Positions 50,901 through 62,194 of a stretch of DNA of 64,000 nucleotides are shown here, in pieces. The notes under the pieces are model-generated. The model made no database searches. It was not told where the DNA came from and saw only the letters and a program-made list of their open reading frames with translations. The position numbers and the translations under genes were made by a program. Position 1 is the stretch's first letter; each line of letters opens with the position of its first letter. Location: positions 3,807,426 through 3,871,425 of the forward strand of contig NC_079894.1 in the NCBI RefSeq assembly GCF_024868665.1, written 5' to 3'. This DNA comes from Triplophysa rosa (lineage: Eukaryota; Chordata; Actinopteri; Cypriniformes; Nemacheilidae).

Positions 50901-53900
50901 TTGTCTAATATCCTTAGCGCCTGCAAAGCTGCAAAAAGCATGAAGTTTGCTTTTCTTCATCCTTTCATTCCCGCCCCGATCTGTTTTGTCAATTCCCACA
51001 TCGTTGCCAAGCATACAGCGCGATCTGTGATGGGATCAGTCGCATTTGTTTAACAACAGCCCGAGCCAACGGCACACAACGTCAGAATATTCACAAACAC
51101 ATAGCCGAAACACGTCATTCACTTCTCTCGTTTTTATTCCTGATGGTCATGCAGTGCTTCTTATCACCACCTACATTGCAGCCAATACAGAAGATTCATA
51201 TAAGGATCGGCATTTGGGTAGTTTTGGAATAAAAAATTGCTTTCACAACTGTCAAGAACTGGTCATATTTCACAATCAATACAAAAAACGCACCCACCAA
51301 CATTTTGCATAAAAATTAGGACCATTATAGGGATACACAATATATCATCGGCCATATCGGTACCAGCTGTTAAATAGTCATTTTAATGTTTAACAGTATT
51401 TGCCTGATTTTGTTATATTAAAGTTGATAAATAATGAGCAATTTCCTTTGGTTGAACCACTTCGGGTGCATGCTGCTCACAGTTAAAATCCAGTACTGCA
51501 TTGTCTGTCTTTAGCCTAGATACTGTATATCGGTCAATATATATCGGTTATCGGCTTCCAATGTAAAGAATGATCGGTTATCATTATCGGCCAAAATTTA
51601 CACATCGATGCATCCCTAGACCTTTAAAATGTTTTGCAATGCAATATGACATTACTTTAATCCTTTTCTCAGGTGTCAGCAGCTTCATGCAAAGCAAAAC
51701 AAAAAAGGATTTTTAAAACAAAAAGAAAAACATTTGTAAGAAAACATTGTAGTATTATTTGTGGTACTGAATTTATGTTAATTTAATCAAAATAATATTA
51801 ATAAAAATTATTAATATAATAATAATGATGATTTTCTCTATCCATTTCATTTCTGCACTGCACTTTAACAAAAATATTGTTTTTTTATTTTCTTTGTGCG
51901 AAATTTACAAATAATATTTCAACACAATGCAGCAACTCCAATCAATCCCCAAACAGCAGCTAAACCTTCCAAACCTTCATCAAGGAAGGAACACACACTA
52001 GAGATCATACACATGATGGCAACCAGCCAATCAATCGCCTGCTCTGCTTATGGGGGGGGGTCTTGTTAAGAATGATGTCATTCAATGTCATGTTATTCGC
52101 AAACATGTTAAATGAAGTGAAGCATTGTGAAAGACAGACATTGTATTATATGCATTCAGTGGACTGAGCAGTAGGCTGTGTCGAAACGTTAAAAGCGAGA
52201 TGTTAAAATCCATTCTGGCACAATGTTTGTTTACACCGAGCCGTCCAAAATAAATGTGCTTGCCTTAAGTGCACCTACAGTAAAAACCTTTGTAAATGCT
52301 CCAGAACGGAGTAAAAGAACATGAAGGCGCAGCAGAGGGTTCTGGTTCCTATCCGAGCATATCAAATAACCCTGCCGTCACATGAGTCCCTGCCCGTAAC
52401 ACGAGAATGTGGAAGTCCGTGCGCAGCGCTGCTTTTACTCTCGGCTTTTATTCAGGCCTATTTGTTCAAAATGATGATGGCGAATCAGAGCAGACAGGTG
52501 GAAAATTACCATGCGCACTTTTACGATGAGGAAGTGCTATTTTATTCCGAACCCATTTCATTACGGCTACCAAACTTGAGCAGCCGTTGAATGTTAAACA
52601 GCAGAACTTGACGGTTTATCATCAGATCTACTCTTTCTCGTGTTCCGTAAATATCTCCATTCATCTCCCTCTGGATATGAGTATCTGTTTCAATGGCAGG
52701 TGGACCTCACACGCCAGACAAGATATACTTCTCTTAACGGCTTGACACAAGCAATCCCAGATGAGCCGAAGGCTTATTGACGCGTTTTGCATTCGAAATG
52801 CCCACCCATAATAAATCGCATCCATCAGGGGGCCGCGCTAAAACACGCGCGTTACAATAGCCTGAGGCAAGAGAACATTTAATTACCAGAATCTGCTGCC
52901 TGGAGGATTCAGTCCGGCCTTGAGCAACTTCTAATGAATTATCAGCGAGCGCACAGCTACAGTGGATAATACAAATTGAACAACATTATAATTGGATTGG
53001 CCTACTTACAGGAAAAGACGAGTCTCTTTCCAAGCACAGAAATGCAAAAGCACCAAATCCTTTCTAATGCCGATTAACAAGAGGGTGCTGTTTAACTCAT
53101 GAGTTTTATCACTATCAACCCAATTAAAAGCCAACCAATTCTGACAATCACCACCAGCCCCGTGGGGGGTAAGTAACACTCCTGTATCGGTCTTTAAAGA
53201 GCAGGCAGGAAGCGCATGCCAACGGTCTGCTGATATGCTCTAGTCTAACCGATAGTGAAGAGAGTGGCATGAGGTCTTTCATGAGATCTGCTCCACCAGA
53301 ATTAATGTTCAGAAGATGAAAACACAGCTGGGAGAACTCGAGCTGTGGAAGTGGGAGAGTGTTCAGGGATCTACGCCATTTATGAAGGGAAAAAGACATC
53401 GCTTAGTTACATTACAAGAATAATGGTTTATTTAAAATAGCTGGAAAACCCTTCAAAAATATAAATTCCCCAAAAATGAAAATTCTTTCACTGTTCACTC
53501 GCTCTCGTGTCATTTCAAACCCACGTAACTGACTTTCTTCTGCTGAACACAAAAGAAGATATTTTGAAGAATGTTGGTAAACAAACACCATTGAGCCTCA
53601 TTGACTTACATTGTATGGACACAAAACCACAGTGACATTTCTCAAAATATCTCCTTTTATATTCCACAGCAGACAGAGTCATATACAGGTTTTAAATGAG
53701 GGTGAATAAACGAATACAGAATATTATTTTTGTGCAAAGTATCCCTTTAATATAGATATATTTTCATATATTGCGGCCGAACAGAAAAAACATTATTGGG
53801 CGACTGTACCATTTATTGGCTGATGCCGATAATTAAAAAATTCCAAATATCGACCCAACAGCCACCACGATATATATACTTCTACTACTAGTCATTATAG

Positions 53901-56617
53901 AAAAATATTCATGCGACTAACCAATCAAAATAGGTGGTTTTATTGGACGCACGCGCCTGGCCTGAAGTCAACTTCTGGTCTATGTTATTTAATTTACATT
54001 ATTAATAATTTATGTAAATATTTTATTGTATATTAATTGTATTGAATAAAAGCTACTTAATGATTATTTGCGGAGGTCTACCGGAAGTTTGGGCCACATA
54101 TCGTTTGCGTATGTTGTTGCCGCTAAAATCAAATAGAGAGCAACCCAAAAAATTATACTATAAATAAAAAACAGATACAGAGGTACAAAAAATATCTCGT
54201 TCGACAAATACGTTTATCCAAGAACGATCAGGAATGAGCCTAAAAACAGGAAAGGAGGCTTCCTGTGTTTTCAGGTAACGCCTGGAATCCCAGGACATTG
54301 TCTTCTAGCCACACAGTCTCCACGAGTGAAAGGAAACTGGTGGAGAACTGACAGATACCTGACTGTGTCTCCTGAGAAACACCAGAGCAAAGCACTCCAC
54401 TGAACCCACAAGACAGTCCTCAAGACATCCTCGCATTTTCCATCTCATAAAAAGACAGCTGACTGGCCCAGAACTATCGGCGTGTTCTTCTAAACCGTAT
54501 ACACAGACAAAGGCACCTTTGAACCGGCCTTGTGGGAAGAAGCAGAGCAGCCTGGTACATCGGAGCAGAGCATGTGAAACGCTTGTGACTACAGTGAACT
54601 CAATTCAGTGCGCTTAATTAGGGGGATTTTTCAAAGTCAACATTCAACGCAGTAGGTGACTCAACAGTAGTACCGGTGTACTAGATCCCCTCGACTGAGA
54701 GGAATGTGCATCTTATTACTCAACACTCAGTAAAACTGCCATTAACCCAGTCAATTCCACAAGAGGATGTGCTAGAAGATCTCCCAATCTTTCTTGGTTT
54801 TTCATAAAAACTTTAATAGGCTTAGAGACAAGACTAATGCACCTTTCAATGATCCACATTAAACAGGGTCTAATCCTTATCTGTATGATGCTTAACAGCC
54901 TGAAAATCAAGGAGTAATGGAAAGTCAAGTCAAGAACACATTAGGGCTTTTCACACTTGAAATCGTTAACCCCGGGTTATTCTTAACCCCAGGTAAACAG
55001 AATCCCGGGTTGTCCATTTCACGTTACTTATAATTTACCAGGGGTTAAGAGATAACCCTGGGTTTTCATAACCTGATGTTTCGCACTTTACATCACTAAA
55101 CCCTGGGATAACATTCTTATTTGCATATTTGCACTGTCAACAGTCATGATTGGATAAATACTGCAGCATCAAACTGACTGAATAAAAATCGTGCGTGGTC
55201 CCTTTAAATAACCGAATACCTTGTTGTTCCGCATCCGGGAAAAAGTGACGCCTCGCAAATCCCTTTTAGCCGCCTAAGAAGTTACTTACTCAAATAAATA
55301 AATAAAAAACTCAAAGGATTGTTTACACAGAGTTTCTGTGACTGTGCACAGCTTGTGAAATGAGGTAAGCGCTGTTCAGTTTTTGATTGGGTGTCTGTTG
55401 CTAAGCGTCTGGTCGTATTATTCTACCCCTGCTTCATTTCACACTGCACACGTTTGGACCTGCAATGCGGGGTTAACCATGCAAAAGCGGTACTATAACC
55501 CCGCATCAAAATTACAAGTGTGAAACATTGGCTTACCTGGGGTTAAACGCGAGGTTTAAAATGAAGATAACCATTTAACGATTAAATCTTTAACTTTGCG
55601 AATGAATTTTGATCCGTTGACCCACACAGGTTGGCAGTCGGGGAAACTTGGCTCCCTTGCTAAAACAAGCAAGTTGTAACCATTTTTTGTCAACCTCGCC
55701 GGCCAAAACAAGTCCAAGAATAGACAAGTTGGCACAGGAGTCCTTATTCTTAACAGATACATAAAGGAAATAAGCGGGCGAGGAGTCGGCCAGCATCGTT
55801 ATTGAGTTATTTCAGCTCTGGAATGTCGGGATGAACGCACTGGTGCCGGTGCACTGGAATTTTGGAATCCAGTCCATTGAGGTCATTCTCAGAACAGGCT
55901 GCTTACATCATAGTCCTGGCCCTGTCTGACAGCTACGACGAACGAGAGAACAGGTCAAAGCGGGGTGGGGGGGTGGTGCGGGGTTGTATGGCGTCGGGGG
56001 GTGTAGCAGCACGCACATCCTGAGCCGTCCGCAACCAACACAATCCCACTATTGACTCCGGCTCCTCCCCACCCTCCCTCAGCTTCCTCTGCAAGATTAA
56101 ACACATCCAAGCAGCAACACCGTAAGCATTCAAACACATTCGCTTTCACCCACCGTGGCAAAACTTTAGACTCTAACTTTTCCATTTCACTAGAAAGGCC
56201 AGAATGGAAAATCAACATTTTCAGGCCCGAACAGATGTCAAATCTAGCAATGTACCAACCAACCCAAATTCTTATGTACTATCAGCAGCACTTTGTGATG
56301 TGCAAAAATAACAGGAAGTATATTTATATAACTCCCACGCTTTGAATTAGTTAACCACAGACAAACACATCTTATTACAGAAATCTCTCAAACACACTGT
56401 CTAACCACAACTCCCAATTTTTAAAGACACAGTTCACCCAAAACCTGTATGACTTTCTTCTGCGGAACACAAAAAAAATGATATTTTGAAGAACGTCGGT
56501 TACCGAACAAAGGATGTACCCATTGACTTCAATTGTATGGACACAAAACCAATGCAAGTCAATGGGCGCCGATGTTGTTCGGGTACCAACATTCTGTCAA
56601 ATATGTGTTGTGCGTAA
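41912..56617. repeat. right arm of the 14.7-kb inverted repeat
   Basis: Inverted partner of 26977-41684, starting with the 8-bp TTCAAAAC duplication that flanks the right end of a hAT element. Its outer end at 56617 lies inside a MITE (56425 to about 56650) that continues into unique sequence leading to rasal2 exon 1. This arm, not the left one, is therefore probably in its true chromosomal orientation. Mirrored contents include the LINE 3' end (44042-44493), Ser/Arg-rich exon (46308-46809), Kolobok-like element (48837-49391), minisatellite (about 50209-50369) and gATAAcc-type hAT MITE (about 51326-51618). Confidence 0.97.
46308..46809 (-). CDS. inverted copy of the unidentified Ser/Arg-rich exon
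   Basis: Mirror of 36785-37286 in the right arm of the inverted repeat, with the same open frame and splice donor and no amino-acid change. If the inverted repeat is an assembly duplicate, this is the other allele of a single locus, not a paralogue. In the model where the right arm carries the correct orientation, this copy shows the true strand: the nested gene would run minus, the same way as rasal2. Confidence 0.4.
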
Positions 56618-56650
56618 ATGATGACAGAATATTCATTTTTGGGTGAACAT
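56425..56650. mobile_element. TTAA-MITE spanning the outer end of the inverted repeat
   Basis: Begins after TTAA at 56421-56424 with AGACACAGTTCACCC and ends near ATTTTTGGGTGAACA. Base 56617, where the inverted-repeat homology stops, lies inside this high-copy element. The left-arm copy is cut off at the N by exactly the remainder. Confidence 0.75.
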
Positions 56651-56699
56651 CGTTTACTTCGGACACAAAAGTACCTTAAATGAGCCTGTGGGAGGACCT

Positions 56700-57030
56700 A
56701 AAAGCAGATTATAAAACGGTCAGTTCTGGTCCTTGATTCTGATTGGCTGAGCGGAGTTCTAAGCCGTTATAAAATACCCCAATATATAACGGCTGACCGC
56801 ACCACATAGCCTAAATATCATTTTATTTACTTTATTTTATGAAACCTTGCTAAGCATATGGACTAACCGTTTTATAAAAGCAATAAGCCTCGCGAAGCAG
56901 TGGGTTACAGTGAATTTTATAACAGCTACGGGTTTTAGGCACTCCGCTTCGCGTCATGCCACAACGCCCTTATTTGTTATAAAATGCACTGTAACCCACT
57001 GCTTCTTGGGGCTTATTGCTTTAACATAAA
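56700..57030. repeat. hairpin repeat ('AAGCAATAAGCC' inverted pair)
   Basis: AAAGCAATAAGCCTCGCGAA (56876) and its imperfect inverse ending TTGGGGCTTATTGCTTT (57023) enclose ACAGTGNATTTTATAACA-type arms, about 48 bp each. The upstream TTCTGATTGGCTGAG and CCGTTATAAAAT motifs belong to the same cyprinid repeat. Confidence 0.6.
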
Positions 57031-58101
57031 CTATGACAGATCAGTCATGTTATTAGCTCCCCAGATGTAAAAAAGCTATGAATACACAAAAACATCAAAG
57101 TAAAAACAAGTCACAAGGCAAAAATGAATTCCCCTAGACAGCTATGATTCATTAAAACCTCGCCATGCTTTGCTTATACACAAGAGTGATGCTTAAGATG
57201 ATGAACATGTAACTGCACTGGTAATTTATTTATGAATGATATGCTTTAATCTCTGTGTGTGGGGGGGTCTGACTGCACTTTCTGACTCATACACACAAGT
57301 CATTATTGTCTCATTACAACACAGTGACTTCTGGTGGTGAGTTAAACAAAAATCCCAAGGAAACACAACATTATGTCATAGGGTGTTGGACAGCACATGA
57401 ACAGAGAATTCTTTAAGCATTACCACATCCTGTCTTCACTTGAACTCTAGGATCTTCATTTTCCTTTTTTTAATACAATATCAGAGACAGCGGGGTAATG
57501 CGGGCGTTCACTGGCGAACAGAGCTAGATGTCCTGTCTCTCACGTGAAGTCCCCGGTTTCAACTTACATCCTTAAGAAGACCGGCTACCATGACAACAGC
57601 CCCTGGCAACATGTCTATAGGGTCTATAGCGCCGTATAGTATCTTCCCTCCACCTTTAGTTAAAACAAACCTATAGCAACACAGTCATTCTCTACAGCTT
57701 ATTGTTGTGAGCATAATGAAGATGTAAATATAAATAAAATTGTCCAGTAGCCTGCACACTATGAACACCACCCGACACCATGACGCACAAGTCTGCATTT
57801 ACATCTTTGTCAACAATGTGATAAAACCTCTGCTTCTGTCTCTCATTACACTAAACATGAACAACCCCATCTAGTCAACATTCAAACCTATTATGTGACA
57901 GGGTTTCCAACACAGCCCTTCCCTTAACCACAACTCATAATACATGCATTTAAAGCTTGCGTTTGTCATTTACTCATAACAGCGTGTCTTTACGAACCAC
58001 ACACATACTCAAAGATATTTTTGTTTCACTATTAGTGAGGTACTTTTACAGACACCTTCCCTGGATTTTGCATCAAACTAATGCTATTTCTATCCCTTTA
58101 A
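57031..58101. other. rasal2 intron 1, no gene seen
   Basis: Unique sequence between the inverted repeat and exon 1. No exon, RNA gene or clear repeat recognised. Confidence 0.5.
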
Positions 58102-58728
58102 AGAGATAGTTCACCCCAAAGTAAAAATTGTAATCATTTACTCACCCTCAGGTTGTTTCAAACCTATATAAATTTCTTTGTTCTGTTAAACACAAAGAAA
58201 GATATTTGTAAGAATGTTAGCAATTTTCAGTTCTGTGACATCATCCACTACCATAGTAGGACAAAAAAAATGTTTATTTTGTTATTCTGTTAAACACAAA
58301 GAAAGATATTTGTAAGAATGTTAGCAATTTTCAGTTCTGTGACATCATCCACTACCACAGTAGGAAAAAAATATTGTTAATTTTGTTATTCTGTTAAACA
58401 CAAAGAAAGATATTTATAAGAATTTTAGCAATTTTCAGTTCTGTGACATCATCCACTACCATAGTAGGACAAAACATATTGTATATTTTGTTATTCTGTT
58501 GAACACAAAGTGAGATATTTTGAAGAATTTAGGAACACAAAGAGTTCTGGGGCACTTTTGAATACCATTAAATTGTTCCTATTATGGCAGTCAATGATGT
58601 CACAGATTTGCTAACATTCTTCCAAATATCTTTCTCTGTGTTCATCAGAACAAAGTAATTTATACAGGTACGTAATTACATGAGGGTGAGTAAATGACAG
58701 CATTTTTATTTTTGGGTGAACTATCACT
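58102..58728. mobile_element. TTAA-flanked MITE with an internal 104-bp triplication
   Basis: TTAA at 58098-58101 and 58729-58732; ends AGAGATAGTTCACCC and GGGTGAACTATCACT. Inside, a 104-bp unit containing CTGTTAAACACAAAGAAAG begins at 58183, 58287 and 58391, with a fourth partial start at 58496. The expansion doubles the normal length of about 310 bp. Confidence 0.8.
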
Positions 58729-59136
58729 TTAATAACACGTGCACGGCATTGGACCGAAAGAAAAATGATTTGCTCAATTTTAGGGAGTCGGTTGTCATGA
58801 TATTTGACCATGATGTTAGTGAGGACATCTTCAGCAGTAATGAAATAAGCCGATAATAAGGTGCTGCTGGGACAATAAAAACACCCTAAAACTAAACATC
58901 TTGCTTTGACATCTCGTTAAAAATGTTGGATGTGGAATATAAAATCCCCGTATCCCTTGAAGTTATGGGTGTCTACTTAGGGTCACAAACAAGGGGGAAT
59001 AAACCATTTGGGCCAACGTGTTGCTATACTCAGTCAACGTTGTGTTATTTAAAAACAACAATAAACCAACTAGTATTTCCGCGCGTTTGGATGAACACAT
59101 TTAAAGGAAAAGACAGAGCCAGTGAAAACGACTTAC

Positions 59137-59266
59137 CGTACACCCGCACCCAGCCCTGCTGTTGGCAAAACGAGTCCATCAAAATCCCATCGACCACCGG
59201 GTCCAGGGAAATCATGCCTCCCTGAACCGACTCCACGTCGCCACCGGCCATTGAATCGGTCTCCAT
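59137..59266 (-). CDS. rasal2: rasal2 exon 1 (long isoform), N-terminus of the PH region
   Basis: First coding exon of a Ras GTPase-activating protein of the RASAL2/SynGAP/DAB2IP group, which accelerates GTP hydrolysis on Ras at the membrane. The ATG at 59266 lies in a good context (G at +4) and gives 43 codons ending DSFCQQQGWVRVY plus one G before a GTAAGT donor (phase 1). Joined to the next exon this reads CQQQGWVRVYDVKGP, which I recognise from the long human RASAL2 isoform. The open frame runs upstream to a TTG at 59332, but I see no ATG there, so 59266 is the likely start. Fish and human N-termini differ before DSFCQQQGW, as is usual for this exon. The poorly characterised 5' end of the exon lies upstream. 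Identity is from recalled family sequence; exon edges are read directly. Confidence 0.9.
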
Positions 59267-60060
59267 GCCGGTTCCGCCTCCTCCACGGTAATGTCCCGGT
59301 AAAGACGCCAGCCCGGTAGATTTACACGACAAAAAAGCGTGCGAAAAGTATCAGTGTTTCTGTTATCGAGCTTAAAAATCATACATCTAAAAATAAACAC
59401 GCGAAGGTATGAATAAAAGGTTATGCGCGTGCGGTCCTAACGTATATTTACATCGCTGGGCATTGAAGCTCAGAGTCGACAATTAGCCTAAATAAAGTAA
59501 AACAAAGCAAACGTGAATAAAATACGATTTTGCTACCTGAAATACCACAAGTTCTTGTCAAAGCCACAAAAAGTGCAAAGTTCCACGCGAGTTGTGTTAA
59601 AAAGAAGCAGCAGTCAGAAGATCAGCAGCAGGAGCTCGTGAGTTATATCCGGATGGATTGGACGAGTTTTTCCCTGTCTGTGTCCATGAGTCAACAGCAG
59701 GAATAACTGAATGAATCCAGACGTCGGCTTTCCCACTGCTGAATCCACAACAGGAGTTTACTGCATTGCCCTTGCGGCTGTTTGGAAGACAAAAATCATC
59801 CAAGTAACTGTTTATTGCTCTGTCGTCCACTTTTAGTGTGAGTCGTTGGTCGGGACTCCCTCCCTTCCTCCCTGTCCTGCGGTGAGGACAGACAGCCCCT
59901 TTCACACTTCAAAATCCACACCGCTTTTCCACCTCAATCACATCCCGTTGCCAGCCTGAGCCTGTGCGCTGGGATTCAGGGACAACTAGAAGATCACCGA
60001 CACGATCGATCACCACGCGAGCGCTTTAAACTGCTTCACTCACGCGCGCTTATTTTACCC
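59267..60060 (-). promoter_or_regulatory. rasal2: rasal2 long-isoform 5' UTR and promoter region
   Basis: This lies immediately upstream of the exon 1 ATG. It is richer in GC and CpG than the surrounding AT-rich DNA, especially 59600-60060, and contains no repeat I can recognise. Open frames here have low-complexity composition and look like 5' UTR or promoter sequence, not protein. I cannot place the transcription start; no clear TATA box is visible. The ankrd45 3' end lies about 0.9 kb further upstream, so the two genes are head-to-tail. Confidence 0.55.
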
Positions 60061-60398
60061 TTCCGTTGCCACTTTGCAAAATATTATAGCGTAATTGCTG
60101 AACGTGAAGTAAGATTTGTAATGCTAATTTAAATGCTAAATAGATGTGGACATTTTCGACCCTTTGAGGCATGCTTGAGCATGGTAACTTATGCGTTTTT
60201 TTATTTATTATTGACGATGTGTTATTACTATTATTATTTTAAAATGACTTAGTCTAATAAAAAAAGCAACATTCAGTATGTAAACGTTTAACGTTATGTA
60301 GCGGAACAACCGAGCATGCAGAAATCCACTGGCTCCCTCTCGTGTTTATTATTAGCATTACAAGATTATAGCTGTTCTTAAAAGTGCATAATTTAATA

Positions 60399-60682
60399 TA
60401 TAGACGGTTTCATCTGACGCATACTCGGCCCGAAGTTAACTTCCGGTTTATGTTTGGTTATTCATCTGGCTAGTGGCAGTAACTTATATATTAATTTATT
60501 TGATATAATGTAATTTATTTTTTCTATTTAATTTATATTATTATTTACTTCTATTAATATTTCGTTGTATATTAATTATATTAAAAATAAAACTACTCAA
60601 CAGTTATTCATTCTTTGAGGAGGTCCAGAAGTACAGGCCATTCAAACATTGGTTTATGTTGTTGTCGTTGAACCCGTCTATA
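60399..60682. mobile_element. MITE between rasal2 promoter and ankrd45
   Basis: TATAGACGGTTTCATC at the left end and GAACCCGTCTATA at the right, with CTTCCGGTTTATG inside. It is a shorter relative of 23622-24088. It separates the rasal2 5' region from the ankrd45 3' end. Confidence 0.6.
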
Positions 60683-60940
60683 ATAGTGTCATGTTATTGT
60701 GTATAGTTTTATGATTTTATGACAGCATTTCATTATTTATCCTCTGATGAAAATCATGAGTCGTTCAGCAATGTTCATCAAGATTTATTTATTCATTTAT
60801 TCAACACAAACACCCAGGTGTTCAGTATTTGTAAAGCGTGTCATAGGGTTTATAACATCTTGTTGTTGAATTACATCTCCACAAAAGCAAAAAACATAGA
60901 AAACATGTAGTGCAATGAATATGTGTTTGTAATTATAGCT

Positions 60941-60972
60941 CTAATTCTTTCTTGTCTTAGTTGGGGTTTCAG
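60941..60972 (-). CDS. ankrd45: ankrd45 exon 5 (terminal)
   Basis: A strong polypyrimidine acceptor (CTTTTCCCCACAG) precedes 32 nt that complete the phase-1 codon from exon 4 and read SETPTKTRKN then TAG at 60941-60943. The short basic C-terminal tail is where the human protein, as I remember it, also ends in a basic, poorly conserved tail. Tandem AATAAA-type signals on the minus strand lie at about 60784-60802, consistent with the 3' end. If this exon were skipped, the frame of exon 4 would stop two codons past its donor. Confidence 0.65.
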
Positions 60973-61104
60973 CTGTGGGGAAAAGTTCAGGAATAAGAAT
61001 AAAAGGCATACAAATATTTTTTTACAGATATTTTTGAAGTTTAATAAACAGCTGTAAACTCATTCTTGACAGTCTTTTGTGTAGATCATGTTATTAATAC
61101 TCAC

Positions 61105-61243
61105 ACATCGTGTTTAGACTGAGCAGAATAGGTTCAACTACACTTTCAAGGTGATTCTTCTGTTCAATGAACTCTTGAATTGTTGCATTTTTGGTGCTTT
61201 GAATCCAGTCTGATTTTGCTGAACAGGTGTTTATACATATGTT
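61105..61243 (-). CDS. ankrd45: ankrd45 exon 4
   Basis: 139 nt between a TTTAG acceptor at 61244 and a GTGAGT donor starting at 61104. It reads NICINTCSAKSDW, then IQEFIEQKNHLESVVEPI, aligning without gaps to the human segment I recall as NTILSACRAKNEW followed by a helical EFFEQ/QLEDIV-like stretch. It begins in phase 0 and ends in phase 1. The region is predicted helical and lies after the ankyrin repeats. Confidence 0.8.
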
Positions 61244-61335
61244 CTAAATACCAACACACATACAAAATTTATTTTTGGTTAATGTTTGGGAAATGTGATA
61301 TTTATATGTTAAAATACAATTAAGAAAAAAATGAC

Positions 61336-61430
61336 CTTGTCCGCCTTATTTAGCTTCCCTTGACCTTTTTCTACATCAGCTATAGTTTCCTTGACTCTGT
61401 TTATTAATGCTTGCAAATTTTGTTTAGCCT
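61336..61430 (-). CDS. ankrd45: ankrd45 exon 3
   Basis: 95 nt with acceptor CTCAACAG at 61431 and donor AAG/GTCATT at 61335. It completes the phase-1 codon from exon 2 and reads EAKQNLQALINRVKETI, then ADVEKGQGKLNKADK, matching the human TDTEKGSGKLLKEDK region as I recall it. Too short to stand out as a long open frame, it was found by following the splice phase. Confidence 0.8.
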
Positions 61431-61512
61431 CTGTTGAGAAGAATAACATGTGCATTGACAACAAGATTTGACAGCTGTAGATAGGCTATTCTAAACTGTT
61501 TCTATTTCTCAC

Positions 61513-61680
61513 CAGCCCATGCAAGGTATTCTTCGCAGTCCGGTTTGCAATAGCGACGGGCCACATCAACTGCCTTCTCTCCAAGGAAGTTGGTGGCTTG
61601 TAAATCAGCGTTGAGCTCAACCAGAGTTTTCAATGTGTCCAGCTGACCCCACATGGCAGAAGAATGCAATGGTGAGTACC
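61513..61680 (-). CDS. ankrd45: ankrd45 exon 2, ankyrin repeat
   Basis: 168 nt between a GGTAG acceptor (61681) and a G/GTGAGA donor (61512). It encodes an ankyrin repeat beginning GYSPLHSSAMWGQLDTLKTL, then VELNADLQATNFLGEKAVDV and ARRYCKPDCEEYLAWA. The GYSPLH-x-A-x-WG-x-L-x-T-L pattern is the canonical TPLHxAAxxG ankyrin helix. It enters in phase 1 and leaves in phase 1. The frame would continue only four codons past the donor, to a TAG in the intron. Confidence 0.9.
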
Positions 61681-61956
61681 CTACCAATAGAGCATAATAA
61701 ATAAAGTCACGCTTAACCTTATATGTCATTTTACAATATAGTTTTTATTGAACACAGTGGCAATTGAGAAAGGTCTAATAGCTAATAGACTGACAAGCAA
61801 GTTTTTCCCAGGGGCGAGTTAAATGATGGCAATTTTTCATTAAGAGGTTATATTATTTTTACGTGTAGAATTGCACCTTACAGCCTATGCAGATTTAGGA
61901 CAAGCTAAACTTGTAGTAAACTTGTAATAAACTAAGTAAACTTGTTCACTCATTAC

Positions 61957-62194
61957 CGCGCAAGGTGAGCTCATTGACGTCAGCGCCGTTCTTCACGAGC
62001 TCGCGCAGGATGCAGCTTCGTCCTAACATGCACGCGGTGAAGAGGGCGCTTCTGCCCACCTCATCCTTTTCCCACAAAATATTCCTCGATTGTTCATTGT
62101 CGGAGTCACTCTTACTTTCCAACAGACTCTTTAGTCCTTCTACATCATCTTCTAATGCACATGAAAATATAGTTTTCTCCACAACGCCCTGCAT
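61957..62194 (-). CDS. ankrd45: ankrd45 exon 1, start of ankyrin repeat domain-containing protein 45
   Basis: First coding exon of ankyrin repeat domain-containing protein 45, a small ankyrin-repeat adaptor of poorly defined function. The ATG at 62194 (A at -3) opens 79 codons beginning MQGVVEKTIFSCALEDDVEG. They continue through EVGRSALFTACMLGRS and LVKNGADVNELTLRG, then a G/GTAATG donor. The spacing EVGRSAL-x-x-AC-x-x-G and NGADVNE mark ankyrin repeat helices. The in-frame codons upstream have only a TTG start. An ATG at about 62248 is in another frame and would be a short overlapping upstream frame. The five exons sum to 672 nt, or 223 aa plus stop, somewhat shorter than the roughly 270 aa of human ANKRD45. 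All exon phases agree, so the gene appears intact. Confidence 0.88.

Noticed and set aside
26977..56617. A giant functional palindrome (as in sex chromosomes or amplicons)
   Set aside because: The N at the boundary, allele-like differences and the filled/empty hAT pair are better explained by two haplotypes joined in inverse order. It stays possible until reads are checked.
59267..59332. rasal2 start further upstream at the TTG of 59332
   Set aside because: No ATG in frame; the ATG at 59266 has a better context and gives a plausible 43-codon exon.
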